DNA of 64,000 nt from Kineothrix alysoides (GCF_000732725.1 NZ_JPNB01000001.1:1550001-1614000), one strand, 5' to 3'; numbered from the stretch's first letter, positions 8,745 to 18,780 are shown. Notes: generated by a model from the letters alone, not told the origin. A program made the numbers and translations.

Positions 8745-10082
8745 ATGAAGAAAAAGAATCCTCTCATCGCCGGAACCATTATCTTGACAGTTACCGGCTT
8801 CGCCAGCCGGTTCATCGGCTTTTTTTACCGCATTTTTCTATCCCGCGTATTCGGAGCAGAAGGCATGGGCCTTTATCAGCTGATTTCCCCTGTGCTGGCA
8901 CTCACCTTTTCCGTTACGGTATCCGGCATGCAGACTGCGATATCCAAGTTCGTAGCCAGCGAAACGTCCACCCGGGATTATAAGTACACCTTTCGCATTC
9001 TATTAGTGGGTTTTTCCATCGCTATGTTTTTGTCCTTTGGCTGTACCGCATATATATATACTTTTTCCGAAATGATTGCTGCCAGGTTTTTATTCGAGCC
9101 GCGTACCGCACCTTTACTGCGTATCATTTCCCTTTCGATCCCTATGGCGACGGTCCATTCCTGTATCAACGGCTACTTCTACGGAATTCGTAAGACTGCC
9201 ATACCGGCCGCCACCCAACTGGCAGAACAAATCGTCCGCGTAGGAAGCATTTTCTTTCTTTACGAAATCATTAAGGCTCGTGGTGGAGTTCCTACCATCA
9301 GTTTCGCAGTAGTAGGGCTCGTTATCGGCGAGAGCGCTTCCATGTTAGTATCTTTAATCGCCATCTATCATCGCTTTTATATGCTTACCAATTCTCATTG
9401 TATGCTGTCTAAGGTAAAGCAATCCTTCGGTGTATACTTAAAAGATACAAAACAGCTTCTTAGCCTTGCCGTGCCGCTTTCCGTAAACCGTACCTTGATT
9501 AACTTTCTGCAAAGCATAGAAGCTATTTACATCCCTCAAAGATTGCAGCTATACGGCTATGACAACGCCACAGCACTCGGCGTATACGGGGTTCTCACAG
9601 GAATGGCACTGCCCCTCATCCTCTTTCCCTCCGCCATTACCAATTCTATCTCCGTCCTTCTCCTTCCCTTAGTATCGGAGGCTGAAGCCGTAAATAATCA
9701 GAGTGCCATTAAAAAAGCCGTTCGCAAATCCATTAAGTACTGCTTTATTCTCGGTTTTCTATGCACCGGACTCTTTCTCGTCTTCGGAAGGTACACGGGC
9801 ATGCTTTTATACGACAGCAGTCTCGCGGGCAGCTTTATTATCACCTTAAGTTTTATCTGTCCCTTTCTATACGTAGCGAGCACCTTGAACAGCATATTGA
9901 ACGGCCTTGGAAAAACCGGGCAGACCTTCGCCTACAGTATGGTAAGCCTGGGTGTCCGCCTGCTGTTCGTCTTCTTTGCCCTTCCTATTTTCGGTATTCA
10001 GGGCTATTTGTGGGGATTGCTCGTCAGCCAGCTTGTCCAGACCTCGCTTTGCGTTTTCGCGGTGAGAAAGTATTTGAGATAA
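8745..10082 (+). CDS. SpoVB/MOP-superfamily flippase-like membrane protein
   Basis: This polytopic membrane protein belongs to the polysaccharide-transporter (MOP) superfamily. It starts with the typical amphipathic entry MKKKNPLIAGTIILTVTGFASRFIGFFYRI, followed by about 12 hydrophobic segments. The sequence most resembles SpoVB, which acts on cell-wall or spore-cortex precursor export. It is shorter (445 residues) than Bacillus SpoVB at about 518, with the last segments missing. A better MurJ candidate lies at 40044-41702. AAGG lies 6 bases before the ATG. The gene stands alone and diverges from nifS. Confidence 0.7.
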   Translation: MKKKNPLIAGTIILTVTGFASRFIGFFYRIFLSRVFGAEGMGLYQLISPVLALTFSVTVSGMQTAISKFVASETSTRDYKYTFRILLVGFSIAMFLSFGCTAYIYTFSEMIAARFLFEPRTAPLLRIISLSIPMATVHSCINGYFYGIRKTAIPAATQLAEQIVRVGSIFFLYEIIKARGGVPTISFAVVGLVIGESASMLVSLIAIYHRFYMLTNSHCMLSKVKQSFGVYLKDTKQLLSLAVPLSVNRTLINFLQSIEAIYIPQRLQLYGYDNATALGVYGVLTGMALPLILFPSAITNSISVLLLPLVSEAEAVNNQSAIKKAVRKSIKYCFILGFLCTGLFLVFGRYTGMLLYDSSLAGSFIITLSFICPFLYVASTLNSILNGLGKTGQTFAYSMVSLGVRLLFVFFALPIFGIQGYLWGLLVSQLVQTSLCVFAVRKYLR

Positions 10083-10207
10083 AAGATTAAAAAAAAGCGC
10101 TTTCGACTATTGATTCCTCGTCCGCCAAAACGGACATAAGGTATAAAAATGTATAATATTTCATAAAGCCTGTGACGATTACTCCTCCTCGTTGTCTATT
10201 ATTGCTG

Positions 10208-10246
10208 TTGCCTAAACATTTTTATTATATTATAATTAAAATGTTT
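10208..10246 (+). promoter_or_regulatory. DAHP synthase promoter with overlapping operator-like dyad
   Basis: TTGCCT (10208-10213), a 17-base spacer and a perfect TATAAT (10231-10236) form a strong promoter. The dyad AAACATTTT (10214-10222) / AAAATGTTT (10238-10246) spans the spacer and -10, as expected for a repressor site. The regulator is not identified. Confidence 0.6.
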
Positions 10247-10298
10247 TATCTGTATATTTATGAAAATATTGTAATCAACAGCATTGGAGGTATCTGAA

Positions 10299-11327
10299 AT
10301 GTCATTTGAATTTGTACAAAAACTGCCCACTCCGGACGAAATACGCGAACAATTTCCCGTTCCGGAAAAATTAAGTGAGCTGAAAAAAGAAAGAGATGCC
10401 GAAATACGCGATGTCATTACTGGAAAAAGCAACAAGTTCCTCGTCATTATCGGTCCCTGCTCCGCGGACAATGAGGATGCCGTATGCGAATATGTAAGTC
10501 GTCTGGCGAAAGTAAATGAAAAGGTTAAGGACAAGCTCATCCTCATTCCGAGGATTTACACGAATAAACCTCGCACCACCGGAGAAGGGTATAAAGGAAT
10601 CATCCATCAGCCCGATCCTGAGAAAAAGCCCGATTTTCTCGCTGGTCTTATCACAATGAGAAAGATGCAGATTCGGGCAATTGAGGAATCGGGACTAACT
10701 GCCGCCGACGAAATGCTCTATCCGGAGAACTGGCGCTACCTCTCCGATATTCTCTCTTATGTAGCTATCGGAGCCCGCTCCGTCGAGGATCAGCAGCACA
10801 GACTTACCGTCAGCGGCTTCGATGTTCCCGCAGGCATGAAGAACCCTACCAGCGGCGATTTCTCGGTTATGCTGAATTCGGTTTACGCTTCACAGCATCC
10901 CCACTCCTTTATTTATAGGGGCTGGGAGGTAAATACCTCCGGCAATGAACTGGTTCACACCGTCTTGCGCGGTGCTGTCAATAAATACGGCCGCAGTCTT
11001 CCGAACTACCACTACGAAGATCTGAATACACTTCTTACCTTATATAATGAGCGCGATTTGAAAAATCCTGCCTGCATCATCGATGCCAACCACAACAACT
11101 CCAACAAGCAATTTATGGAACAGTTGAGAATCGTAAGGGAAGTGATGCATAACCGCAAGGTAAACAAGGATATTTACCAATTGGTAAAGGGTGTCATGAT
11201 TGAAAGTTACCTCGAAGAGGGCTGCCAGAAAATCGGCGAAGGCATCTATGGAAAATCCATTACCGATCCATGCCTCGGCTGGGAGGATTCGGAGAAGCTT
11301 ATCTATGATATTGCTGCGTATGAATAA
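10299..11327 (+). CDS. 3-deoxy-7-phosphoheptulonate synthase, class I
   Basis: It condenses phosphoenolpyruvate and erythrose 4-phosphate, the first step of aromatic amino acid synthesis. Motifs of the AroF/G/H class are visible: VIIGPCSADNEDA, the PRIYTNKPRTT phosphate-binding loop, GARSVEDQQHR, GMKNPTSGD and DANHNNSNKQ. The length of 342 residues fits. A TTG-led extension of five codons is possible, but the GGAGG within it fits the ATG at 10299 (8-base spacing). The N-terminal extension associated with feedback control in this class is present. No other aro gene is adjacent. A strong terminator follows. Confidence 0.93.
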   Translation: MSFEFVQKLPTPDEIREQFPVPEKLSELKKERDAEIRDVITGKSNKFLVIIGPCSADNEDAVCEYVSRLAKVNEKVKDKLILIPRIYTNKPRTTGEGYKGIIHQPDPEKKPDFLAGLITMRKMQIRAIEESGLTAADEMLYPENWRYLSDILSYVAIGARSVEDQQHRLTVSGFDVPAGMKNPTSGDFSVMLNSVYASQHPHSFIYRGWEVNTSGNELVHTVLRGAVNKYGRSLPNYHYEDLNTLLTLYNERDLKNPACIIDANHNNSNKQFMEQLRIVREVMHNRKVNKDIYQLVKGVMIESYLEEGCQKIGEGIYGKSITDPCLGWEDSEKLIYDIAAYE

Positions 11328-11350
11328 GAACTACCGGTTTCAATTGCTAA

Positions 11351-11395
11351 GGGCTGCTGTACTTGCATAAAAGTACGGCAGCCCGATATTTTTAT
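11351..11395 (+). terminator. Intrinsic terminator of the DAHP synthase gene
   Basis: GGGCTGCTGTACTT pairs with AAGTACGGCAGCCC (one mismatch) around a 6-base loop, followed by GATATTTTT. It starts about 24 bases after the stop. Confidence 0.85.
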
Positions 11396-11492
11396 TGTAT
11401 ATAAGTTTGAAAGAAAAGCGCTTACACCCTCCTTGATTTGTACGCCCCGCCCCCTAAAGCGGGCAGATGGAGGCAAATATGAAAATTTCCTC

Positions 11493-12377
11493 TTATCCTC
11501 GCGGATGCGCCTTCGCATATACTTCTCTGATACGATTATGATTCATATTCGCATATATTTGCGTCGTAGAAATATCAGAATGCCCCAGCATCTCCTGAAC
11601 GCTTCTTAAATCAGCCCCGTTCTCTACCAGATGTGCCGCAAAGGAGTGCCGCAGCGTATGGGGCGTAATATCCGCCGTGATTCCTGCTTTCTTCGCATAA
11701 TATTTTATCAGCTTCCAAAACCCCTGCCTGCTCATCGGCTGACCGGAACAATTGGCAAAGAGAATATCCGAGTCCGAACAATGAACCATCGTCTCCCTCG
11801 CATTCTCCAGATAGCGAAGCAAAGCGCTTCTCGCCTCTGTTCCAAAAGGAATGACCCTTTCCTTATTCGAATCCTTGCACATGATAAATCCCATTTGTAA
11901 ATTTACATCCTGAGCCTTCAGCGAAATTAATTCCGTAACCCGTATCCCGGTAGCATAAAGGAGCTCCAGCATCGCCTTATCCCTGATTTCCTTCGGAGAA
12001 CTTCCTCCCGGCTGTTCCAAAAGGCGTACTACCTCTTCCGTGGTCAGAATCTCCGGCAGTTTCTTCTCTATCTTCGGAGCCTTCAAAACCTCGGCTATAT
12101 CCTCTTTCACGATTCCTTCTTTGTACATGAAATGATAAAAGGCTTTTATCGACGCGATATTCCTCGAAACGGTAGCTGCCTTAAAGTTATTTTTCTCCAA
12201 ATACAAAACATAAGAATTTAAATTTGTAACAGTAAGCTTCCGTACATCCACAACACCCTGCTCTTCCATGAAACGCTTTACTTTCGTCAAATCCCTTTTA
12301 TAAGACATCTCGGTATTCTCCGAAGTTTTTTTTACGTTATGTAAATACGAAATGAATGATACAATTTCTTTTTCCAT
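11493..12377 (-). CDS. xerD: Tyrosine recombinase XerD-like
   Basis: It is probably the chromosome-dimer resolvase. The SAM-like N-terminal DNA-binding domain (residues 1-85) is followed by the catalytic domain. The catalytic set is visible: R in YATGIRVTELI, the HTLRHSFAAHL box, the GHSDISTTQIY segment with its histidine, and the nucleophilic tyrosine of IYANM. The 294 residues are typical of XerC/D. Its place next to spoIIM and a Nudix gene is a standard clostridial arrangement, which argues against a phage or integron integrase. Confidence 0.88.
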   Translation of the reverse strand: MEKEIVSFISYLHNVKKTSENTEMSYKRDLTKVKRFMEEQGVVDVRKLTVTNLNSYVLYLEKNNFKAATVSRNIASIKAFYHFMYKEGIVKEDIAEVLKAPKIEKKLPEILTTEEVVRLLEQPGGSSPKEIRDKAMLELLYATGIRVTELISLKAQDVNLQMGFIMCKDSNKERVIPFGTEARSALLRYLENARETMVHCSDSDILFANCSGQPMSRQGFWKLIKYYAKKAGITADITPHTLRHSFAAHLVENGADLRSVQEMLGHSDISTTQIYANMNHNRIREVYAKAHPRG

Positions 12378-12568
12378 CTAATATATAACCCTTCCCCATG
12401 CCATTTTATGTCAATCCCCGAGCTGTATAAAGTTCATTATAATAAGAATATGAGAGAAAAGCAAATGGAATTTTTGGCGTTTTTACGCCCTTTTCAGTAG
12501 GTTTTTGTACAAAGCACAACATATCGGCAAGTACATTTTTACGTCATACCACATGTAGAAAATTTGTT

Positions 12569-13243
12569 CTAAAATATTTTTAGAAAACGTGAAATCAGAA
12601 TTGGATTAACATAACTTTCTACCATGCTTCCGATTATGACAACCATCACGATAATAAAGAGCTGTACTACTTTTTTCATATAGTATTGTCTTTTCATTCC
12701 GTATCCGTCCTCATATACCTTATGAGGATAATAGAGGCTCGTGCATATCTGATAGCACCAGTTCATGAGCATGATATAAGCCGGAACGAGCAGAAGGTAC
12801 TGAGGCAGAACCCCTGCCAATATGAGAAAAATTCCCCTAAGCCCATAACGCATAGCTGCCATAGATAAAAATACTCCCGCCATCATCCCCATCCATGCCG
12901 CATACATTGCAATTGTCACCGTACCTACATATGTGGTCGCAAGCAGGCAGAGCACGATAAGGGTTCCCATCCTTTCCTTCAAGATATAGGCGAGAAAGGA
13001 GTTGCCGTTGATATCCAGATATTTCAGCCGGTTTAAGGACGCAGCGCTCAACAGATCCATCTCCCCGAAAAAAGTACCCTTCCATATATTGATTGCCAGT
13101 ATCCCTATCAAAAAACCGCCCAAAAATAAATACAGCCAGCTAATACGCCGGCTGTTTGTACCATTTCTTTTATACATTCGCTGTGCAGCACCGCCATATA
13201 CGAGTTTATACAATATATGTTCCATGCCTCCCATGAATGACAT
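12569..13243 (-). CDS. spoIIM: SpoIIM-like integral membrane protein
   Basis: It is probably the SpoIIM subunit of the engulfment (SpoIID-SpoIIM-SpoIIP) complex. Five to six hydrophobic segments are visible, with the family-like arrangement GGFLIGILAIN, TYVGTVTIAMYAAWMGMMAGVF and a long C-terminal membrane segment. The 224 residues match SpoIIM. It starts 6 bases after the Nudix stop, suggesting translational coupling. An ATG six codons in follows GGGAGG, but only one base away, so I keep the first ATG. It is part of the Nudix-spoIIM-xerD block. Confidence 0.78.
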   Translation of the reverse strand: MSFMGGMEHILYKLVYGGAAQRMYKRNGTNSRRISWLYLFLGGFLIGILAINIWKGTFFGEMDLLSAASLNRLKYLDINGNSFLAYILKERMGTLIVLCLLATTYVGTVTIAMYAAWMGMMAGVFLSMAAMRYGLRGIFLILAGVLPQYLLLVPAYIMLMNWCYQICTSLYYPHKVYEDGYGMKRQYYMKKVVQLFIIVMVVIIGSMVESYVNPILISRFLKIF

Positions 13244-13249
13244 TCATTA

Positions 13250-13792
13250 CTATTTATTACAATATTTATCTTTATAGGTCATAATAGCTGAAATCGTCTT
13301 CGCATCTTCTATCCTGCCACTGTAAATCATCCGGCATAACTCATCGACTTCATAGGCCTCCACATTGATGAATTCATCTTCGTCCAGATTCTGCTCGCTC
13401 TTTATCAAATGCTTTGCCACATAAATATCGATTTTTTCATTGCAGAAAGCGACTGTCGTGCGAATCGTAATAAGCAGCTCCAAATCTTCCGACCGGAAAC
13501 CCGTCTCCTCTTCCAGCTCCCTTGCCGCCGCTTCCTTTGTCGGTTCCTCAGGGGTATTCAGGCCTCCCGCAGGAATTTCGACAGTATAGCGGTCCAAAGC
13601 ATTCCTATATTGCCGCACCATTAGCAGCTTGCCGTCATCCCTTACCGGAATGACAGCTGCAGCTCCTTTATGCCCGATAAAATCCCATTTTACCACATTC
13701 CCATTGGGAACCTGAACGGTATCCTTATAAAAATCAACAATAGCACCATGATATACAAGCTCTCTGTCCAGCCTCTTAAACTCGTTAGCCAT
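13250..13792 (-). CDS. nudF: Nudix hydrolase, ADP-ribose pyrophosphatase type
   Basis: It likely hydrolyses ADP-ribose. The Nudix box is complete (GGLNTPEEPTKEAAARELEEETGF, about residues 77-100), and the upstream VRQYR and VEIPAG segments mark the ADP-ribose pyrophosphatase branch. The 180 residues fit. It lies 18 bases downstream of the aminotransferase and directly upstream of spoIIM. Confidence 0.88.
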   Translation of the reverse strand: MANEFKRLDRELVYHGAIVDFYKDTVQVPNGNVVKWDFIGHKGAAAVIPVRDDGKLLMVRQYRNALDRYTVEIPAGGLNTPEEPTKEAAARELEEETGFRSEDLELLITIRTTVAFCNEKIDIYVAKHLIKSEQNLDEDEFINVEAYEVDELCRMIYSGRIEDAKTISAIMTYKDKYCNK

Positions 13793-13810
13793 ATCTGCTC
13801 TACCTCGTTC

Positions 13811-15121
13811 TCAGACAGCGCATTTCTCTGCCTGAACGGAATCTAACAACTTTTCTGCACTGACCAGCTTTACACATAATACAAATAAGTCAGCCGCCTC
13901 ACACAGCTCTTCTAAAGTAGGGAAAGTAGGCGCAATACGTATGTTGCTGTCCTTCGGGTCGCTGCCATAGGGGAACGCTGCTCCCGCACCGGTAAGCACC
14001 ACTCCCGCTTCCTTGCATTTCGCCACGGTCTTCTTCGCACAGCCGTCCATAGTCTCCAGCGAAATAAAGTAACCTCCCTTAGGTGTAGTCCACTGAGCGA
14101 TTTCCAAACCGCCGAGCTCTCCATCCAATACCTTTAACACCGCTTCGAATTTCGGACGCATAATATCGGCATGCTTCTTCATATGAGTGGTCATACCATC
14201 TAAATTCTTAAAATATCTCACATGGCGCAGCTGATTAATTTTATCATAACCGATGGTTTGCATGGTCATAGCCTTTCGCATATCGTCCAGGTTCGCTTTT
14301 GAGGACGCAATAGCCGCAATGCCGGCTCCAGGAAAACTTACCTTAGAAGTGGAAGCGAATTCATATACCATGTTTGGACTGCCTGCTTTCTCGCATTCAC
14401 TTATAATATCGAGGATTTCATCCTGAGCGCCGTCATACAAATGATGGATTGCATACGCATTATCCCAGAAAATCCTGAAATCCTCCGCCGCAGGCTTAAG
14501 CGCCGCAAATCTCTTCACGGTTTCATCCGAATAAGAATAACCCTGGGGATTGGAATATTTCGGCACACACCAGATTCCTTTGATTGAAGCGTCTTCACTT
14601 ACCAGTTTCTCCACCGTATCCATATCCGGTCCCTGAGGAGTCATCGGTACTATAATCATCTCTATTCCAAAGTGCTCGGTCACCGAAAAATGTCTGTCAT
14701 ATCCCGGTGCCGGACATAAAAACTTCACCTTATCCAACTTGCACCACGGCGTGCTTCCAAGCACTCCATGAGTCATGGAACGGGAAACCGTATCGTACAT
14801 AATAGCGAGACTGGCATTTCCGCATACGATAACATTATCCGCACTGCCCACTCCCATCATTTCAGCCATCAATTTCTTTGCTTCGGGAATACCGTCCACA
14901 ATGCCGTAATTCCTGCAATCCATTCCCGCTTCCGTATTATAATCGGAAGAGGACGTCAGAACATCCATAATGTCCATTTCCACATCTAATTGGGAGGATG
15001 CCGGTTTTCCTCTTGACATGTCGAGCTTCAGTCCTTTACCCTTTGCATCTTCGTATTCTGCTTCAAGTTTTGCGTGCAACTGCAATAATTCTTCTCTGCT
15101 TAAATCTTTGTACGACTTCAT
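13811..15121 (-). CDS. PLP aminotransferase, aspartate aminotransferase Ic-like (MocR-type family)
   Basis: This fold-type I PLP enzyme is close to the aspartate aminotransferase subgroup that lacks a DNA-binding domain. Visible motifs are MSRGKPASSQLD near the N-terminus, NYGIVDGIPEAKKLMAEMM, CPAPGYDRHF, VPKYSNPQGYSYS, the D/Y cofactor region FRIFWDNAYAIHHL, and the PLP-lysine motif EFASTSKVSFPGAG. At 436 residues it is full length. The 5' leader carries a large inverted repeat at 15161-15200. The substrate is inferred from family resemblance. Confidence 0.8.
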   Translation of the reverse strand: MKSYKDLSREELLQLHAKLEAEYEDAKGKGLKLDMSRGKPASSQLDVEMDIMDVLTSSSDYNTEAGMDCRNYGIVDGIPEAKKLMAEMMGVGSADNVIVCGNASLAIMYDTVSRSMTHGVLGSTPWCKLDKVKFLCPAPGYDRHFSVTEHFGIEMIIVPMTPQGPDMDTVEKLVSEDASIKGIWCVPKYSNPQGYSYSDETVKRFAALKPAAEDFRIFWDNAYAIHHLYDGAQDEILDIISECEKAGSPNMVYEFASTSKVSFPGAGIAAIASSKANLDDMRKAMTMQTIGYDKINQLRHVRYFKNLDGMTTHMKKHADIMRPKFEAVLKVLDGELGGLEIAQWTTPKGGYFISLETMDGCAKKTVAKCKEAGVVLTGAGAAFPYGSDPKDSNIRIAPTFPTLEELCEAADLFVLCVKLVSAEKLLDSVQAEKCAV

Positions 15122-15160
15122 CTTTTCACCATCCTATTAATTATCCGAATACTATAATTC

Positions 15161-15200
15161 ATACGATTATCCACCTCATATTGTGATTGGATAATCGTAT
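15161..15200. promoter_or_regulatory. 13-bp inverted repeat upstream of the aminotransferase gene
   Basis: ATACGATTATCCA (15161-15173) and TGGATAATCGTAT (15188-15200) are a perfect inverted repeat separated by 14 bases, about 40 bases upstream of the ATG. No T-run follows on either strand, so an operator or a leader RNA stem is more likely than a terminator. Confidence 0.5.
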
Positions 15201-15311
15201 ACAATCATACACATCCCGTTTATTCTACTACACGGTGTACGATAGCACAAGAACTTTTTATATAAATTAAATTTTTATGTGCGGCTCCGCCTTGCATTTA
15301 CCGCCATAAAA

Positions 15312-15349
15312 TAGAAAAACCGCTATAAACTTTACGTTTATAACGGTTT
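15312..15349 (-). terminator. Intrinsic terminator of rny
   Basis: AAACCGCTATAAAC (15317-15330) pairs with GTTTATAACGGTTT (15336-15349), with one mismatch and a 5-base loop. On the minus strand it ends in TTTTTC. It is 26 bases past the rny stop. Confidence 0.8.
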
Positions 15350-15374
15350 CTTATTTTAGACTTCATCGAAAAAT

Positions 15375-16919
15375 TTACTTCGCATAGTCTATTACTCTTG
15401 ACTCTCTGATTACATTGACTTTGATTTGACCCGGATATTCCAGTTCAGATTCAATCTGCTTCGAAATATCTCTCGCCAGTAATACCATATCTGCGTCAGT
15501 GATTTGATCAGGAACTACCATTACTCGAATCTCTCTACCCGCCTGTATAGCAAAAGATTTGTCAACACCTTTGAAATTGTTTGTGATATCTTCTAATTGT
15601 TTCAGTCTGCTTGTATACGTCTCTAACGTTTCTCTTCTCGCGCCCGGTCTCGCTGCCGAAATAGTATCCGAAGCTTGTACCAGACATGCGATTAAGGATT
15701 GTGGTTCAACATCTCCATGATGTGATTCTACCGCATTAATTACAGTGGCTGATTCTTTGTATTTCTTACAAAGCTCAACGCCCAGTTGAATATGGGAACC
15801 TTCCATTTCATGGTCTACCGCTTTACCTATATCATGCAGTAAGCCCGCGCGTTTCGCCATTCTCACATCGAGTCCCATTTCCGCTGCCAAAAGCCCGGAT
15901 AATTGAGCCACCTCTATGGAATGCTTCAACGCATTCTGACCATAGCTGGTTCTGAATTTCATTTTACCGAGTAATTTTACAAGTTCAGGATGAATGCCAT
16001 GAACGCCTACTTCGAGCGTAGCGGCTTCACCTTCTTCTTTTATCATCACTTCAACTTCTTTTTGTGCCTTTTCAACCATCTCCTCGATTCTTGCCGGATG
16101 GATACGTCCATCCACTATCAATTTTTCGAGTGCAATTCTTGCGACTTCACGTCGAATCGGATCAAAGCCCGATAAAATGACTGCTTCCGGCGTATCGTCA
16201 ATAATGAGATCAACGCCCGTCATCGTTTCGAGAGTTCTAATGTTCCTTCCCTCTCTACCGATAATTCTACCCTTCATTTCGTCGTTAGGAAGCTGTACCA
16301 CAGATATCGTAGTCTCGGACACATGATCCGCCGCACATTTTTGAATGGCGGTAACCACATATTCCTTCGCTTTCTTGTCTGCCTCTTCCTTCGCTCTGAG
16401 TTCCATTTCCTTAATCATTACAGCAGATTCATGTTTTACTTCATCTTCAACAATTTTCAATAAATAATCTTTTGCTTGTTCGGAGGTAAGACCCGAGATT
16501 CTTTCTAGTTCCTGTAATCTCTGTTCGTTGAGTTTCGCAACTTCTTCACGCTGTTTGGCTAAAGATTCCTCTCTCGCTGTCAAGCTCGTTTCTTTTTTCT
16601 CAATGGTCTCTGCTTTTTTATCGATGTTTTCTTCCTTCTGCTGAACTCTTCGCTCATAACGCTGCGCTTCGGCTCTTCTCTCTTTGATCTCTTTATCCAG
16701 TTCATTCTTTGTTCGAATGGACTCTTCCTTGACCTCGAGCAGAGATTCACGCTTTTTCGTCTCAGCAGTTTTCAAAGCTTCATCAATAATTTCCCTTGCC
16801 TTATCTTCCGCATTTCCAATCTTGGATTCGACAATCTTCTTGCGATAAGACGTCGCCAAAATTGCGGAAACCGGCACAGAAATAACCAGAGTTGCGAGTA
16901 CTGCTACAACATACAACAT
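15375..16919 (-). CDS. rny: Ribonuclease Y
   Basis: This membrane-anchored endoribonuclease initiates mRNA decay. An N-terminal transmembrane segment is followed by a long charged coiled coil (about residues 30-200). The KH domain [15 protein letters not shown] and the HD domain ([12 protein letters not shown], with SHHGDVEP) complete it. Two starts are possible. GTG at 16931 overlaps the GGAGG, whereas ATG at 16919 lies 11 bases after it, so I use the latter (514 residues). Position after recA-recX matches many Firmicutes. Confidence 0.95.
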   Translation of the reverse strand: MLYVVAVLATLVISVPVSAILATSYRKKIVESKIGNAEDKAREIIDEALKTAETKKRESLLEVKEESIRTKNELDKEIKERRAEAQRYERRVQQKEENIDKKAETIEKKETSLTAREESLAKQREEVAKLNEQRLQELERISGLTSEQAKDYLLKIVEDEVKHESAVMIKEMELRAKEEADKKAKEYVVTAIQKCAADHVSETTISVVQLPNDEMKGRIIGREGRNIRTLETMTGVDLIIDDTPEAVILSGFDPIRREVARIALEKLIVDGRIHPARIEEMVEKAQKEVEVMIKEEGEAATLEVGVHGIHPELVKLLGKMKFRTSYGQNALKHSIEVAQLSGLLAAEMGLDVRMAKRAGLLHDIGKAVDHEMEGSHIQLGVELCKKYKESATVINAVESHHGDVEPQSLIACLVQASDTISAARPGARRETLETYTSRLKQLEDITNNFKGVDKSFAIQAGREIRVMVVPDQITDADMVLLARDISKQIESELEYPGQIKVNVIRESRVIDYAK

Positions 16920-17027
16920 GTACAGGAGCACCTCCTTATTTAATTTTCATTGTACTATTATCTATTATAGAATGTAACAAACTTAACACATTCTAACAAG
17001 CGATTTTACAATAGTTAAATTTTAAAC

Positions 17028-17651
17028 TTAAATTGGAGTTATGTCAAGTAAAAGTACTCTTCTTATTGTATCTGCACCGAAACCTTTTCTATATAAAAAT
17101 GCCGCAAGCCTTCTTTTTTCCTCGATAGTTGCCGTATTTACGTCATATTTTTTCTTTTGCAAAAACTTCGCCGCCATAGAAAATTCATCGGGCTCATTTC
17201 CGCCTTCTTTCATTCTTTCGAAGACTTCAAATATAACATTTTTATCGATTCCCTTATTTAGCAGATCCTGTTCCATCCGTTTCCGGCTCTTTTTTTCCAT
17301 CTGATATTCGATGAAGTCCTCACAATATCGTTCATCGTCCACATATCCATACGATTTCACATATTCCAAAGCTATTTCTATCAGTTCCTGTGTATATTCT
17401 CCCTGCCTTAATTTGTCACGAAGCTGTCTCTCCGTATAGGATTTCGATTTTAAAAGATTCATACAACGAAGCTTTGCCCGTTTGGGAAGCACCTCGGACA
17501 TCAGATCGCCGTATGCCTTCCCATCCACTTCTTTCATTTCCTTTAAGCCGTATAGACGCAATTCGCCTTTGTATATTACAAAGGCGAATTCATCATCGAT
17601 ATATACTCTGACCCTTTTCTTATCCAGTTCTTCTATTTTCGTCACAATCAT
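17028..17651 (-). CDS. recX: Regulatory protein RecX
   Basis: It modulates RecA filaments. The helical RecX repeats are visible (KSYTERQLRDKL, YVKSYGYVDDERYCEDFIEY, KSRKRMEQDLLNKGI, and the C-terminal AAFLYRKGFGADTIRRVL). The frame extends upstream through the recA stop, but residues before MIVTKIEEL are an Arg/Lys-rich out-of-frame reading of recA. I therefore set the start at 17651, 7 bases after recA, giving 207 residues. Confidence 0.88.
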   Translation of the reverse strand: MIVTKIEELDKKRVRVYIDDEFAFVIYKGELRLYGLKEMKEVDGKAYGDLMSEVLPKRAKLRCMNLLKSKSYTERQLRDKLRQGEYTQELIEIALEYVKSYGYVDDERYCEDFIEYQMEKKSRKRMEQDLLNKGIDKNVIFEVFERMKEGGNEPDEFSMAAKFLQKKKYDVNTATIEEKRRLAAFLYRKGFGADTIRRVLLLDITPI

Positions 17652-17658
17652 ACTTTTT

Positions 17659-18723
17659 CTACTCAGCTTTTTTCTTCTCTGCAGCCTTCTTCTTTTCCGG
17701 TGTCTCATCCGGCTTTCCCTGAGAATCGCAACTTAAACCGTAATGCTCGCGCACCTTCTTCTCGATTTCCGCACATATCGCAGGATTATCCTTCAGATAC
17801 TGCTTCGCATTCTCCCGCCCCTGGCCTACCTTATTTCCCTCATAGGCATACCATGCGCCGCTTTTATTTACAATATTCACCTCCGATGCCAGATCCAGTA
17901 CGTCGCCTGCAAAAGAGATTCCTTCTCCAAACATAATATCGAATTCCGCTTCCTTAAACGGAGGCGCTATTTTATTTTTAACGACCTTTACTCTCGTTCT
18001 GTTACCGACTATTTCTCCGCTCTGCTTTAAAGATTCGATTCTTCTTACGTCAAGGCGAACAGAGGAATAGAATTTAAGCGCACGACCACCGGTGGTCGTC
18101 TCCGGACTGCCAAACATAACGCCCACCTTCTCACGAAGCTGATTGATGAATATTACCGTACAATTAGATTTGCTGATTACCGCTGTCAGCTTTCTCAGCG
18201 CCTGCGACATCAGACGCGCCTGAAGTCCCACATGGCTGTCACCCATGTCGCCGTCTATTTCTGCTTTAGGTACAAGAGCAGCCACCGAGTCAACTACGAC
18301 AACATCGATTGCCCCGGAGCGCACCATCGTCTCCGTAATCTCCAGCGCCTGCTCACCGTTATCGGGCTGGGAAATATACAAGTTATCCACATCCACACCG
18401 ATATTCTTCGCATAAGCAGGGTCCAGAGCATGCTCCGCATCGATGAAGCCCGCTATCCCGCCTCTCTTCTGTACTTCCGCAATCATATGTAAGGTAACAG
18501 TCGTCTTACCGCTGGATTCCGGCCCGTATATCTCCACGATTCTTCCCCTGGGTATTCCGCCTAAACCCAACGCGATATCGAGACTCAAGGCTCCCGTTGG
18601 AATGGTCTCCACGTTCATCTGCGCACTGGAATCTCCCAGCTTCATAACCGCGCCTTTTCCGTACTGCTTTTCTATCTGCACCAGTGCCGCATCAAGCGCT
18701 TTCAATCTTTCTTCTCTTTCCAT
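17659..18723 (-). CDS. recA: Recombinase RecA
   Basis: It catalyses strand exchange and LexA self-cleavage. The Walker A motif GPESSGKT is at residues 67-74, and the core has the loop L1/L2 region ([22 protein letters not shown]). The frame could begin at 18756, but the ATG at 18723 is preceded by AAGGAG at good spacing and starts the normal [14 protein letters not shown], giving 354 residues. The Lys-rich C-terminal tail is longer than in Bacillus. The promoter region carries two SOS-type boxes. Confidence 0.97.
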   Translation of the reverse strand: MEREERLKALDAALVQIEKQYGKGAVMKLGDSSAQMNVETIPTGALSLDIALGLGGIPRGRIVEIYGPESSGKTTVTLHMIAEVQKRGGIAGFIDAEHALDPAYAKNIGVDVDNLYISQPDNGEQALEITETMVRSGAIDVVVVDSVAALVPKAEIDGDMGDSHVGLQARLMSQALRKLTAVISKSNCTVIFINQLREKVGVMFGSPETTTGGRALKFYSSVRLDVRRIESLKQSGEIVGNRTRVKVVKNKIAPPFKEAEFDIMFGEGISFAGDVLDLASEVNIVNKSGAWYAYEGNKVGQGRENAKQYLKDNPAICAEIEKKVREHYGLSCDSQGKPDETPEKKKAAEKKKAE

Positions 18724-18780
18724 CTCTCTTCTCCTTAAGCTATAATTAAAACACACTTCTGTGTTTATATGACACGATCA

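Noticed and set aside
8745-10082. Truncated pseudogene of a flippase
   Set aside because: The shorter C-terminus could suggest truncation, but the frame is intact and ends cleanly with a positive tail. Shorter family members exist.
11493-12377. Tyrosine recombinase as a phage or island integrase
   Set aside because: Its size, sequence and neighbours (spoIIM, Nudix) are those of the housekeeping XerD locus. I see no att-like repeats or phage genes.
17652-17708. N-terminal extension of RecX
   Set aside because: It overlaps the recA coding end out of frame and gives a basic low-complexity sequence.
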